64,000 nt of DNA from positions 248,001 through 312,000 of the forward strand of contig NZ_JANUGZ010000005.1 in the NCBI RefSeq assembly GCF_024753205.1. Direction: 5' to 3'. The notes under the pieces are model-generated. The model ran no database searches. It was given only the letters and a program-made list of their open reading frames with translations, and was not told the origin of the DNA. Made by a program: the position numbers and the translations under genes. Shown here one piece after another: positions 10,290 through 18,120 of the stretch (the stretch's first letter is position 1; each line of letters begins with the position of its first letter). The stretch is from Massilia aurea (GTDB lineage Bacteria > Pseudomonadota > Gammaproteobacteria > Burkholderiales > Burkholderiaceae_D).

Positions 10290-10574
10290 ATGAGCATCAG
10301 CAAGACCACCCCGCCGGAAGTCGGCAGCTACGCCGGCGCCGCAGTAACGGTTGCCACCTCCCTGACCCTGACGCAGGTAGGTGTCATCGTCGGCATCCTC
10401 ACCGCGCTGCTGACGTTCTTGCTGAACGCCTGGTACACGCACCAGCGCAACTCGCGCGAGAACCGGCTGGCCGAGCTCGAGTGCCACGAACGGGAAGTGC
10501 GTCTGGCGCAATTCCTCGCGCAGCTGCAGGCGTCCGAAGTAAAGCCGTATTGCCCACCACTGGAGAAACCATGA
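10290..10574 (+). CDS. Holin-like membrane protein 1
   Basis: 94 residues. One clear hydrophobic segment (about residues 21-47) is followed by a strongly charged helix (HQRNSRENRLAELECHERE), the layout of HP1/class II-type holins, which time lysis by permeabilising the inner membrane. It is the first gene of the lysis cassette and overlaps the next gene by ATGA. The segment TQVGVIVGILTALLTFLLN resembles a second holin-like protein near 20.9 kb. Holin function is inferred from topology and from the lysozyme and spanins that follow. Confidence 0.75.
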   Translation: MSISKTTPPEVGSYAGAAVTVATSLTLTQVGVIVGILTALLTFLLNAWYTHQRNSRENRLAELECHEREVRLAQFLAQLQASEVKPYCPPLEKP

Positions 10575-10783
10575 AATTCATCGACGACGCAAGCAAGCAG
10601 TTCCCGAAACTCTGGTCGGTACGCTTTGCACTGCTGGCCGCCATCGCTTCGGCCATCGAGGCCGGCATGAACCTGTATGCCAGCGGCACCGCGCCGCTCC
10701 TGGTGGTGGCCGCCGGCCTGACCTCGCTCGGCGCCGCGATCGCGCGCGTCGTGGCACAACCGGCGTTGACCAGCGATGAATAA
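10571..10783 (+). CDS. Holin-like / DUF7940-type small membrane protein
   Basis: 70 residues from an ATG that overlaps the previous stop (ATGA). A short amphipathic start (MKFIDDASKQFPKLWSVR) precedes two hydrophobic segments (about 18-35 and 40-62). Small proteins of this form sit next to lysozymes in many prophages and act as holins or holin partners. Its last 8 bases overlap the lysozyme start. Two adjacent membrane genes suggest a holin/antiholin pair, which the sequence alone cannot prove. Confidence 0.7.
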   Translation: MKFIDDASKQFPKLWSVRFALLAAIASAIEAGMNLYASGTAPLLVVAAGLTSLGAAIARVVAQPALTSDE

Positions 10784-11264
10784 GCGTGCACCCACCCAAC
10801 GGCGCGGCCTGGTCGCGCTGGTCGGCGCCGTGGCCGCGACGGCGCTGCTCAGCTTCACGCCCGTCTTCGAAGGCACCGAGCTTTCCACCTACCGCGACAT
10901 GGGCGGCGTGCTCACGTACTGCACCGGCGCCACCGAGAACGCAGCCTGGGGCAAGACGTACACGCCCGCGCAGTGCCGCGCCCAGCTCGACCGCGACCTC
11001 GAGCGGCACGCCGCCGGCATCGCCATGTGCATCCCGCTCGCGCGCCTGACCGATGGCCAGAAGGTGGCCTTCGTCGATATCGCCTACAACATCGGAGTGA
11101 GCGGCTTCTGTGGCTCGAGCATGGCGCGGCGCACGAATGCGGGCGACATGGTCGGCGCCTGCAACGCGCTGCTGATGTGGAACAAGGTCGGCGGCAAGGA
11201 AGTGCGCGGCCTCACGCGCCGGCGCCAGGCCGAGCGCGAGCTGTGCTTGAAGGGGCTGCCATGA
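10776..11264 (+). CDS. Phage endolysin, GH24 lysozyme (probable SAR type)
   Basis: 162 residues. It cleaves the MurNAc-GlcNAc bond of peptidoglycan to release phage. The T4-lysozyme-type catalytic triad is visible with exact spacing: E32-x8-D41-x5-T47 (FEGTELSTYRDMGGVLTYCTG region). Residues 11-28 form a weakly hydrophobic Ala/Gly-rich N-terminal segment, typical of a signal-anchor-release domain, so export by Sec and activation after membrane release are likely. The start overlaps the preceding holin-like gene by 8 bases, and the stop overlaps the Rz start by 4. Cysteines at 49, about 86 and about 112 could take part in activation. Confidence 0.93.
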   Translation: MNKRAPTQRRGLVALVGAVAATALLSFTPVFEGTELSTYRDMGGVLTYCTGATENAAWGKTYTPAQCRAQLDRDLERHAAGIAMCIPLARLTDGQKVAFVDIAYNIGVSGFCGSSMARRTNAGDMVGACNALLMWNKVGGKEVRGLTRRRQAERELCLKGLP

Positions 11265-11638
11265 TCCCGGTCCAGTACCGCGCACTGGCTGCCGGCCTGG
11301 GTCTGCTGCTAGCGATGGCGCTGGCGGGCGCCGCCGGCTGGTTCACGAACGGCTGGCGGCACGACGCCGAGATCGCTGAGCTGCAGCGCGCGCACGCGGA
11401 AACCATGCGCAGCCAGTCGGAGCTGGCGCTGACCACGCTGCAAGCCGACGCCGTGCGCATCTCCACGGCGGCCACCGAGTTCGCCGCCATTCAATCCACC
11501 CTGGCGCCGCGAATGTCGGCGCTCACCAAGGAGCTGCGCAATGCGAAACCTCTGCCTGCTGGTTGCGTGCCTGATGCTGACCGCGTGCGCAACCTCGACG
11601 CCGCAATCGAAGCCGCCAACAAAAGCATCCCTCGATAG
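11261..11638 (+). CDS. Rz-like inner-membrane spanin
   Basis: 125 residues. The start ATG lies in the lysozyme stop (ATGA). An N-terminal membrane anchor (about residues 8-30, LAAGLGLLLAMALAGAAGW) is followed by a periplasmic alpha-helical region with coiled-coil character (AEIAELQRAHAETMRSQSE). This is the i-spanin layout: with Rz1 it fuses inner and outer membranes in the last step of lysis. The nested Rz1 gene in the +1 frame is strong support. Confidence 0.88.
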   Translation: MIPVQYRALAAGLGLLLAMALAGAAGWFTNGWRHDAEIAELQRAHAETMRSQSELALTTLQADAVRISTAATEFAAIQSTLAPRMSALTKELRNAKPLPAGCVPDADRVRNLDAAIEAANKSIPR

Positions 11639-11783
11639 CGCGTTGGCCGCGCCGTGCCCGCTAGTCGAGCGCCCGGCCGCGCCCGACTATGACGTGTGGC
11701 AGGCCTGGGCGATCGAGCTCTTGGGCCAGTATGCAGAATGCGCGGCGCGCCACGCCAAGACGGTGCAGGCGTGGCCGAAATAG
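11541..11783 (+). CDS. Rz1-like outer-membrane spanin lipoprotein
   Basis: 80 residues, starting inside Rz in the +1 frame and running past its end. The N-terminus is a lipoprotein signal (MRNLCLLVACLMLTAC) with an LTAC lipobox. The mature part is short and Pro-rich near the start, as in o-spanins. An imperfect copy of its last 38 bases, in frame and still ending in a stop codon, recurs after the acyltransferase gene (12963-13000). Confidence 0.9.
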   Translation: MRNLCLLVACLMLTACATSTPQSKPPTKASLDSALAAPCPLVERPAAPDYDVWQAWAIELLGQYAECAARHAKTVQAWPK

Positions 11784-11880
11784 CGACACCCCCCGCAGAA
11801 ACCTGTCGCTGACTACCGTGATGTGCCTTACACTTCGGCAATAAGGTTCTATTTTTGCTAACGTATGGGTGGGTAGTCAG

Positions 11881-12936
11881 ATGTCTTCCAACAAATTAGA
11901 AGGTATACAAATCCTTAGGGGTTACGCCGCGATGCTTGTCGTGGTCACGCATCTTTGGAGCGTTGGGGTGATTTCATCGACCCTTAGATTTAGCCGCATC
12001 GGAGGCCTCGGTGTAGATATTTTCTTTGTCATCAGCGGATTTATTATGTGCTATTCGCTGAAGGATCGTGTTCTTGCCAGTGATAGTGTTCAATTCTTAA
12101 AGAAGCGGGTATACAGGGTTTACCCAATATACCTCCTGGTATTGATTCCTTTTTTGATTCAATATCTCAGCCAAGCAAAAGTACCTGTTGATCCACTCTT
12201 GATCATTGGCAATCTACTTTTATCGCCATCGTTTTTAGGCTCACCGGAATATCGAATGCTGGTGGGTCCGGCCTGGACGCTCACGTATGAACTTTTCTTT
12301 TACGTCCTGTTTGCTGTGGCGATGTTCTCGTCGCGATCTAAAAACCGAGCGATTTACACCGTTATCGTAACGATCGTGCTGCTGGTGACGTTGGTCAATC
12401 TGTTCGGATTAAAAGGTGACCGGCTCCAATGGTCAAACTTCCAGTACATCGTGGGCGATACGCTCCTGTTTAACTTCGTGATCGGCTGCGTTTGCTATTT
12501 CGTATGGCGTAAATATGGGCGTGCATTATTTTCTTTTTGGACTGCACTTGGAACTGCTCTACTGCTTACCGTAGTGTCGCTGTTCCTCTCGAAATTTGGA
12601 CTGCCCCGTATTCTAAGTTTGGGTCTTCCTGCCGGTATAATCGTGCTCGTATTTTTGTTTGCAGAATTTGAAAATAGAAGTTTAACGAAACCGCTACTAT
12701 TTCTCGGCAGCGCGTCGTATAGTATTTATTTAATCCATGCATTAATCGCTCATTGGAAACATTTGTTCATCGGAGTGGCTGCGCTGGAAAATGATCTGAC
12801 CGGACTTTTGCTTACAGGTTTGGCATTGGCGTCTGGATGTATCTTCTATGTCATTGTCGAAAATCCGATCAGTCGAGTGCTGCACGAGCGAAGCAAGCGA
12901 GCCACGCCAGCAGCAGCTCCTCTTCGGGAAGGCTGA
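11881..12936 (+). CDS. O-antigen-type acyltransferase (acyltransferase family 3), phage moron
   Basis: 351 residues from this ATG; a GTG 12 bases upstream (11869) is also possible. The opening KLEGIQILRGYAAMLVVVTHLW is the family signature, with the catalytic-type His after the RGxA motif. About ten hydrophobic segments follow, consistent with OafA/Oac-type inner-membrane O-acetyltransferases that modify O-antigen or exopolysaccharide. Base composition is much AT-richer than the flanking phage genes. It lies between the lysis genes and attR, the usual place for lysogenic-conversion cargo. A change of receptor and superinfection immunity is a likely effect (inference). A relic of an Rz1 3' end directly downstream suggests it arrived by recombination with another phage. 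Confidence 0.88.
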   Translation: MSSNKLEGIQILRGYAAMLVVVTHLWSVGVISSTLRFSRIGGLGVDIFFVISGFIMCYSLKDRVLASDSVQFLKKRVYRVYPIYLLVLIPFLIQYLSQAKVPVDPLLIIGNLLLSPSFLGSPEYRMLVGPAWTLTYELFFYVLFAVAMFSSRSKNRAIYTVIVTIVLLVTLVNLFGLKGDRLQWSNFQYIVGDTLLFNFVIGCVCYFVWRKYGRALFSFWTALGTALLLTVVSLFLSKFGLPRILSLGLPAGIIVLVFLFAEFENRSLTKPLLFLGSASYSIYLIHALIAHWKHLFIGVAALENDLTGLLLTGLALASGCIFYVIVENPISRVLHERSKRATPAAAPLREG

Positions 12937-12962
12937 TTTAATTTCCAAGTTCGAAGTGAGGC

Positions 12963-13000
12963 GCGCGCGACGCGAAGACAGTCCAGGCCTGGCCGAAATA
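12963..13000 (+). pseudogene. Relic of an Rz1 3' end
   Basis: 33 of 38 bases match 11745-11782, the end of Rz1. In the same frame it reads ARDAKTVQAWPK-stop against ARHAKTVQAWPK-stop; four of the five differences are silent. The frame is closed by a stop just upstream (12957-12959), so only the tail is left. It looks like the edge of a recombination event that placed the acyltransferase gene after the spanins. Confidence 0.8.
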
Positions 13001-13006
13001 AGGGTG

Positions 13007-13381
13007 CTAGCTCTCGATCTCGCCCGCGACGCGGGTGATGGCCCGGCGGGTAGCGGCGCCCGCATCGCCGCCGTGCGGCTCGTTTGCCAATTTCCGATCG
13101 GAGGTCATCGCCGAAGTGTCGTGCTCATGTATGTAAATCTCAAGTCGAAGTCGCACGGCTAGGTCGAGCGCGTCACCGTTAAACATGAGCGGGTTCCAGC
13201 TGTGTATGACCGAGCCGTCGGCGAAGTGCAAGTTGACATAGCCCTCGCCGACGACCACCTCAAAGCGCACCGCGCCGATCGCGTGCGCCGCTCGCTGCAG
13301 CAGTATCAGGTCGGACTCCGGGACGTCCACCCTAGGCTGCCCTGGCAGCTCTTCCATGTCGCCATCGATCTCGTTGTCCAT
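13007..13381 (-). CDS. DUF2591-like phage protein
   Basis: 124 residues. The motif WNPLMFNGDALDLAVRLRLEI (about residues 60-80) matches the WNPL..DGDALRLAVKL core of DUF2591-type phage proteins of unknown function. Three ATG codons in a row are possible starts. The third (13381) has AAGGA at good spacing and is chosen; the others would add two Met. It lies downstream of the 61-residue gene on the same strand with only a few bases between, so the two are probably co-transcribed toward the acyltransferase gene. Confidence 0.75.
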   Translation of the reverse strand: MDNEIDGDMEELPGQPRVDVPESDLILLQRAAHAIGAVRFEVVVGEGYVNLHFADGSVIHSWNPLMFNGDALDLAVRLRLEIYIHEHDTSAMTSDRKLANEPHGGDAGAATRRAITRVAGEIES

Positions 13382-13389
13382 CATCATCC

Positions 13390-13575
13390 TTAGTCAGGTT
13401 TGATCGGTGCAGCCCCGCGTCGGCGCGGCCCGCCATCGCTTAGAACACGTTGTACCACGTGCAAAGGCGTCGTGTTTTGCAGCACGCGCAGGCCAACCTC
13501 GAGTCCGAATACGGCCGCGACATTTACTGCCAGATCGACGTAGGTCGCGGTGAGATGGTCTGTTCGTTTTTCCAT
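13390..13575 (-). CDS. Small hypothetical protein, phage-associated
   Basis: 61 residues. The centre (LRVLQNTTPLHVVQRVLSDGGPRRR) has the VPLHVxxRVL pattern of small unnamed proteins common in Burkholderiales phages and islands. No signal peptide or membrane segment was seen. It is followed at once by the DUF2591-like gene. The ribosome site is weak, and the function is unknown. Confidence 0.55.
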   Translation of the reverse strand: MEKRTDHLTATYVDLAVNVAAVFGLEVGLRVLQNTTPLHVVQRVLSDGGPRRRGAAPIKPD

Positions 13576-13661
13576 GCGCTCAGTATGGCAGGGCGGGCTG
13601 CTGGCGACCGTGGCAAGCCAAAATTAGTTAGGCTGCATGACACCGCTGATACACTGTATGG

Positions 13662-13919
13662 ATGAGCAGTAATCCAGCCATGCGGTTCAAGCCCGCGCTC
13701 ACGAAGGACGATCTGAAAGCGATCCAGGATCGCAGCCCGGATTCGCCTGACGTGCGCGCGCTGCTGTGGGAGGTGGCGCGGTTGCGTGCGCTGGCGCTCC
13801 GGACGCACGACTACTTCCGCCAAGGCTCGTCGTCGACGGCACTCATCCTGGCCGACTCGCTGCGCACGATGCTCGAAGACGAGCCAGTTATTCAAGAGCA
13901 GTCGCGCCTGAAGGACTGA
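13662..13919 (+). CDS. Small hypothetical protein
   Basis: 85 residues, divergent from the two small leftward genes. It is charged and mostly helical (KDDLKAIQDR, VRALLWEVARLRALALR), without Cys or a signal peptide. An internal ATG at 13680 (MRFKPALT) is an alternative start. No domain was recognised. It is the last gene before the tRNA-like attachment site, so probably phage cargo. Confidence 0.55.
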   Translation: MSSNPAMRFKPALTKDDLKAIQDRSPDSPDVRALLWEVARLRALALRTHDYFRQGSSSTALILADSLRTMLEDEPVIQEQSRLKD

Positions 13920-14042
13920 ATTGCTGCGCTATTCAACGCGACCACTTTCAATCTAATCAAGCACTTATACGCCCACAACCAGTGAATCAATAGCGCAGTC
14001 CAGGGCTTGCAAGTTTTTGATTAATTGGCACAAATAAGCTTT

Positions 14043-14098
14043 GGAGCATCTGACTTCTAAGCTGTGGGTCGGGGGTTCGATTCCCTCAGGGCGGGCCA
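14043..14098 (+). other. 3' fragment of a tRNA-Arg(UCU)-like gene; candidate attR
   Basis: The fragment reads as anticodon arm (CTTCTAA loop, anticodon TCT), variable loop, T arm (GGGGG-TTCGATT-CCCTC) and a 3' end with GCCA. No D arm or 5' acceptor strand precedes it, and the anticodon stem has mismatches, so it is not a working tRNA. A 3' tRNA half at the edge of a prophage is the expected product of integration into a tRNA gene. The intact tRNA and integrase should lie left of the window. Confidence 0.75.
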
Positions 14099-14266
14099 CA
14101 AATACTCTGGCATCAAAAACATCTGACTAGGCACTGATATGTGCTCGCCTGGGCAATCCCCAAGAAGTGGACCGCCGCCGTTGGCGCATCTCTCCAGAAA
14201 CCAAATCGCGTTGCTTTAGGCTGCTATTAAGTGCGCGACAACCACCGCATTTTGAGCACCAAACCG

Positions 14267-14369
14267 CCACGTTCGAGATGTGTCAAGGCATCTGCATTGC
14301 TTCAGGCGGTTATGTACGCCTGAAGCGGATATGACCACGATACATCGTACACATCTCGAGTTCACGTGG
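14267..14369. repeat. Nested inverted repeats in a non-coding stretch
   Basis: The outer arms are CCACGT-TCGAGATGTGT (14267-14283) and ACACATCTCGA-GTTC-ACGTGG (14349-14369), perfect apart from a 4-base insertion. The inner arms are GCTTCAGGCG (14299-14308) and CGCCTGAAGC (14317-14326), perfect, with an 8-base loop. The gap 14100-14414 holds no convincing ORF; this structure is its only visible content. It could be a structured RNA, a terminator complex or a mobile-element relic. Confidence 0.6.
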
Positions 14370-14414
14370 TGGTCTGTTCGCAGCCCAGCGAGAAGCCTCT
14401 AGGAATTGCCCGGC

Positions 14415-14807
14415 TCAGCGACCAAATACCACGTACTTGGACAGCGTGAAGTTCACGAATAAGGCCACTGCTGAACCTGCAACGACGGCAAGAAACAAGT
14501 TCAGATTGCTGTGGTCAGTCATTCGGAGCCATAGCTGATAGACACCGATATTGATCGCGCCGCCGATGGCCGTCGTCAACAGGTAACGCAGCCACTGGCG
14601 AGCCGCGGCGTCGGGCACGGCTGCGTCTGTGCGGACGAATGTGAAATGACGGTTGGCCTTCCAGGTCACTGTGGCAGCGACGATGAACGAGAGCAGGCGT
14701 CCCGCCAGTGTATCGAGACCTGCGGCATTGACCGCTAAATACAATACCGAAAAATCAACCACGAAGCCAAGAGCCCCGACCAGCAGGAAGCGTTGAAACT
14801 GCTTCAC
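14415..14807 (-). CDS. GtrA-family membrane protein (putative glycolipid flippase)
   Basis: 130 residues with four hydrophobic segments (about 7-28, 35-55, 72-92, 102-122) and the family's pattern: FLLVGALGFVVDFSVLY at the start, FTFVRT in the loop, FVNFTLSKYVVFGR at the end. GtrA proteins are thought to flip a polyprenyl-linked sugar across the inner membrane. Its start overlaps the stop of the GT2 gene by 4 bases (ATGA). Together the genes look like a gtrA-gtrB pair for O-antigen or glycan modification. Confidence 0.88.
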   Translation of the reverse strand: MKQFQRFLLVGALGFVVDFSVLYLAVNAAGLDTLAGRLLSFIVAATVTWKANRHFTFVRTDAAVPDAAARQWLRYLLTTAIGGAINIGVYQLWLRMTDHSNLNLFLAVVAGSAVALFVNFTLSKYVVFGR

Positions 14808-15802
14808 CGGCGTTCCTCGGCCAGGGCGATTGTCGATGCAACGGTGAGGTAGGCGAGTCTCTTGAGCTCACGGCGGCCATGGGTCACCGTGTCGAGGATC
14901 AGGCCGCACGTCATCGAGAGAAAACCCAGCAGCATCGTTCCAACCGCCAGCACTGCGGTTGGCAGCCGTGGCACAAGCCCGGTCTCGAGGTAGGTGAGGA
15001 GCAGAGGAATCGACAGCCCGATTGAAATCAGGGCGAGAATGGCAAAAATCGAACCGAAAAATGCGAGTGGACGTTCGTTCTTGAACAACTTGAGAATCAT
15101 GATCATGATTCGGTAGCCATCGCGGTAAGTGGACAGCTTGCTGGTGGAACCTTCTACGCGAGCACCGTACGGTGTGCTCATTTCGCCAATTGGCATGCGC
15201 AGTTGCAGCGCGTGTACGGTCAGCTCGGTTTCGGTTTCAAAACCGTTTGACAGTGCAGGAAACGATTTTACATAGCGACGCGAGAAGACCCTGTAACCAG
15301 ACAAGATATCGGTGAACCGTTTGCCAAACAGGTTGGCAACAAAACCGGTGAACAACGCATTGCCAAAACGATGGCCAGTGCGATAGGCAGCCACTGACTG
15401 ATCGACGCGGCAGCCGACGACCATGTCCAGGTTTTCATCGACAAGCTTGTCCACCAGAGCTGGAGCGCTGGCCGCATCATAGGTGATGTCGCCATCACAC
15501 ATCAGATAAATGTCGGCATCAACATCCGCGAACATGCGCCGTACCACATTGCCTTTGCCTTGCAATGTCTCGCTGCGCACAATGGCACCAGCAGCTGCTG
15601 CGACGGCCGATGTACGGTCCATCGAGTTATTGTCGTACACGTAAATGCGTGCTTCCGGCAACGCCTTTTGAAAATCGGCCACAACTGTGCCAATGGCTGC
15701 CTCTTCGTTATAGCAAGGCAGAATGACGGCGATGCGCAGTCCCTTGAAACGCGTGCCGATGGCGGTAGCCGCAGTGGCCGTAGCGGCGCTTTGAATAAAC
15801 AT
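14804..15802 (-). CDS. GT2 family glycosyltransferase, GtrB/dolichol-phosphate-mannose-synthase-like
   Basis: 332 residues. The N-terminal GT-A domain shows the opening motif (AVILPCYNEEAAIGTVV), a DNNSMDRT segment and a DGD metal-binding motif (near residue 103). Two hydrophobic segments near 245-270 and 280-305 anchor it in the inner membrane. Such enzymes load a sugar from a nucleotide donor onto undecaprenyl phosphate. It is coupled to the GtrA-like gene and lies 150 bases downstream of the GT-C gene, all transcribed leftward. Confidence 0.88.
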   Translation of the reverse strand: MFIQSAATATAATAIGTRFKGLRIAVILPCYNEEAAIGTVVADFQKALPEARIYVYDNNSMDRTSAVAAAAGAIVRSETLQGKGNVVRRMFADVDADIYLMCDGDITYDAASAPALVDKLVDENLDMVVGCRVDQSVAAYRTGHRFGNALFTGFVANLFGKRFTDILSGYRVFSRRYVKSFPALSNGFETETELTVHALQLRMPIGEMSTPYGARVEGSTSKLSTYRDGYRIMIMILKLFKNERPLAFFGSIFAILALISIGLSIPLLLTYLETGLVPRLPTAVLAVGTMLLGFLSMTCGLILDTVTHGRRELKRLAYLTVASTIALAEERR

Positions 15803-15919
15803 GACTTAGTTCCAGAAATAATTGATGAGTACGGGGTGGTTGGGCGAATGCCATGCTCCTTCCTGCGAAAACGAGTTGAAGCTCTCGATGCGCAGTGACG
15901 AAGTGGGGCCAGTGGCGGT

Positions 15920-15945
15920 GCCTCTCGATGCAAGCATCGAGAGGC
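15920..15945 (-). terminator. Hairpin after the GT-C gene
   Basis: Perfect 12-base arms GCCTCTCGATGC and GCATCGAGAGGC separated by AA, 8 bases past the stop of the glycosyltransferase gene. There is no T-run, so it may be an mRNA-stabilising or attenuating hairpin rather than a full terminator within the operon. Confidence 0.5.
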
Positions 15946-15952
15946 AAATGAA

Positions 15953-17620
15953 TCAGGGTTGCATCGGTTGCAGAATTCCCGGCTGTCGGGATGATGCACT
16001 CTTGTATACCCATAATGTGCGCTCTGGATATGCAGCCCTCACTTCGGATAATGTTGTTTTGTCGCAGGACACGTAGATGACGTCCAATAATGCCGCTTTC
16101 TTCGGATCACCAAGTGCAATGCCATTGCGGGCTGCGTTGTAGCCTTCCAGTTTAGCGTAGACATCTTCCCGATCCGAGCGTGTATCGACACAAATGACAG
16201 CGTTGGTTAAGCCATCGGCTTTCACCCGCTCATACATTTCGAACTTGCTCTGCGTTATATCCCGCAATGCAAATACGAGGAAAACGGACATGACTCCAGC
16301 GTAGATGATCGAAAGTACCAAGGCTTTTCGATAGAGACAGCTCCAAGTGTCATGAAACAGCGGGATGGCTGCCCCGATTGTGACGACTGCCAGTGGCCAA
16401 AAATCGAGATAGTAACGAGGGCCGATGCGAAACCCGGGATGGAGGGGGTAGAAAACGAAGATCAGAATACCGATCGGAAAGATCAGGTCAGATCCCGTAA
16501 ACCGCTTGTTCCTGATAATTTTCCAGAGTGCTGCCAGCCAAATCACATGTATCAGGGGACTCGTAAATAGTGCCAATTCCGCGTGGTGGACTGCGGTGTG
16601 CCGCAACCCGATCAGAATGGAAGGCAAGTCGAAATACAAGTGGTCTACCGTACGTCCTGCATACCAGTACACGGGCATCGTGGGGTGACCGGTGATAGCG
16701 TACTGATAGGCCAGTAACCCAATCAGGAACGGCGCACCGCCAAGGATAATCAGCATGGCTTTGGATACCAGTCTTCCACCGCGGGCTTGCTCCACCGCGA
16801 CAGCGACGATGACTGCCAAAGCTGCAACATTGCGTGTCAGGCCCAGCATGCCAATACATACGCCAAGCGCTATCAGCAGACCAGCGCGCGGCGCTTGCGT
16901 GACCTTTTGCGAAACCAGCATCGTCACAGCAGCGAGGGCGGCGGCCGATGTATGAGAAAAGAGCGATCCACCGTGAAAGAGAACAAATGGGGATACAACA
17001 AAAAACAAAACGGCCAGCCAGGCAGCTTCGCGATTCGCGCGAGCTTTCACAAGTTCATAGACAGCATAGGCTGCAATAATGGTACAGGCGCCGTTGGCCA
17101 AGCGCCCGGTTGGGAACGATCCACCGAAAAGAGCCAGTATCAGAGGCCAGCCAGGGGGATACTGTGCAACCCACTTGCCGTCCTTGACCCAGATGTAATA
17201 CGTCGATTGCGCATCACCGAGGGGCGGCGGCGCATTCCAGAGCCGAAGTGCTTTGAACGTGTCAGCTTCGAACAAATAAGCATACTCATCTGCACACCAG
17301 GCATGGTTGGTAAACGAATAAAATCCGACAACAGCGCAAAACACCATGGTCAATATCAGCAGCGTGCTCAATGAATACCGATGTTGCTCAGGAAGACGAG
17401 GCGCACCAACAAATAGTGATGCGAACACCATGCACAGCGCTGAAAGCGTAATAATGACGAAGCTGTCGATGCGCGGCTTATAGTGACTGCCTAGAAAGAC
17501 GGCATCGCCGTGCAGCAGGTTGAAATAGATGAATCCTAAAACAATAAACGCGATGACCAGCGCGATCGTATTCCGGTAGGACGCTGGACGCTCAGCACGT
17601 AAGGCTAACCAAGTCGGCAT
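15953..17620 (-). CDS. GT-C type membrane glycosyltransferase (GT39/ArnT-like)
   Basis: 555 residues with 10-12 hydrophobic segments over the first 420 residues and a soluble C-terminal part. A DEYAYLFEADTF motif in the first large periplasmic loop (about residue 112) and YPPGWP (about 154) are typical of polyprenyl-phosphate-sugar-dependent GT-C enzymes. These take the sugar flipped by GtrA and add it to a glycan in the periplasm. Order and partners suggest a gtr-type serotype-modifying cluster, with this as the type-specific transferase. Base composition is AT-richer than the flanks, hinting at transfer. Confidence 0.8.
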   Translation of the reverse strand: MPTWLALRAERPASYRNTIALVIAFIVLGFIYFNLLHGDAVFLGSHYKPRIDSFVIITLSALCMVFASLFVGAPRLPEQHRYSLSTLLILTMVFCAVVGFYSFTNHAWCADEYAYLFEADTFKALRLWNAPPPLGDAQSTYYIWVKDGKWVAQYPPGWPLILALFGGSFPTGRLANGACTIIAAYAVYELVKARANREAAWLAVLFFVVSPFVLFHGGSLFSHTSAAALAAVTMLVSQKVTQAPRAGLLIALGVCIGMLGLTRNVAALAVIVAVAVEQARGGRLVSKAMLIILGGAPFLIGLLAYQYAITGHPTMPVYWYAGRTVDHLYFDLPSILIGLRHTAVHHAELALFTSPLIHVIWLAALWKIIRNKRFTGSDLIFPIGILIFVFYPLHPGFRIGPRYYLDFWPLAVVTIGAAIPLFHDTWSCLYRKALVLSIIYAGVMSVFLVFALRDITQSKFEMYERVKADGLTNAVICVDTRSDREDVYAKLEGYNAARNGIALGDPKKAALLDVIYVSCDKTTLSEVRAAYPERTLWVYKSASSRQPGILQPMQP

Positions 17621-17623
17621 TGA

Positions 17624-17821
17624 TCAACCTTGCCGCGCGGGGTCGCGCATCAGAAATACTGCAGGAACCTGTTCAGCCAGATCGTTTTCAATTGAGGCAC
17701 CCATCTGCCGCATTCTGTAGCCAGCAATGTGGCCATTCATCTTCAATACCAATTTATTCTCCGGTTTGGCTGAAAGAAGCGCGCATGAAGGAGCAAACGC
17801 GAAATCCCATCCAAAAAGCAT
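17624..17821 (-). CDS. Small hypothetical protein leading the glycosyltransferase operon
   Basis: 65 residues; the stop lies 3 bases before the ATG of the GT-C gene, so coupling is likely. The sequence is mixed and protein-like (GWDFAFAPSCALLSAKPENKL, NGHIAGYRMRQMGAS) with no domain I recognise. A good promoter (TTGGAT, 16 bases, TATAAT) lies just upstream. The ribosome site is weak, so it could instead be a leader or the truncated end of an older gene. Confidence 0.45.
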   Translation of the reverse strand: MLFGWDFAFAPSCALLSAKPENKLVLKMNGHIAGYRMRQMGASIENDLAEQVPAVFLMRDPARQG

Positions 17822-17838
17822 CTTAAAAAAATTGAAAA

Positions 17839-17866
17839 ATTATAGACTTTTTTACAAGATATCCAA
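17839..17866 (-). promoter_or_regulatory. Sigma-70 type promoter for the glycosyltransferase operon
   Basis: On the minus strand, TTGGAT (17861-17866) and a perfect TATAAT (17839-17844) are 16 bases apart in an AT-rich stretch, 18 bases upstream of the 65-residue ORF. The rest of 17870-18120 shows no gene. Confidence 0.6.
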
Positions 17867-18120
17867 TGTCTTTTTTGTCAGCTTGATGTTTTTGTGGTGA
17901 AAAGAATGAATTAACAACAGCTTTGCGTTAGAGCGTAGTGATTTGTAAGAGATTGCCCTGTCGGCGCGCAGCGAAGCGCAGATCCGGGCAGACAAATAGA
18001 TGGTGACAATTAGGAACACATAGCCCGGGCGAGCGATTGCGTTATTTTGATCAGATGAGCGAGAAAGTCGTTGGAGCAACGGGCTTCTAAACAGGGAGGG
18101 GCAGCGCGGCGCCGTACTGG

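Noticed and set aside
12848..13162. 104-residue plus-strand ORF after the acyltransferase
   Set aside because: It overlaps the acyltransferase end, the Rz1 relic and the DUF2591-like gene in other frames and has no ribosome site.
14043..14098. A functional tRNA-Arg gene
   Set aside because: The 5' acceptor strand and D arm are missing and the anticodon stem is mismatched.
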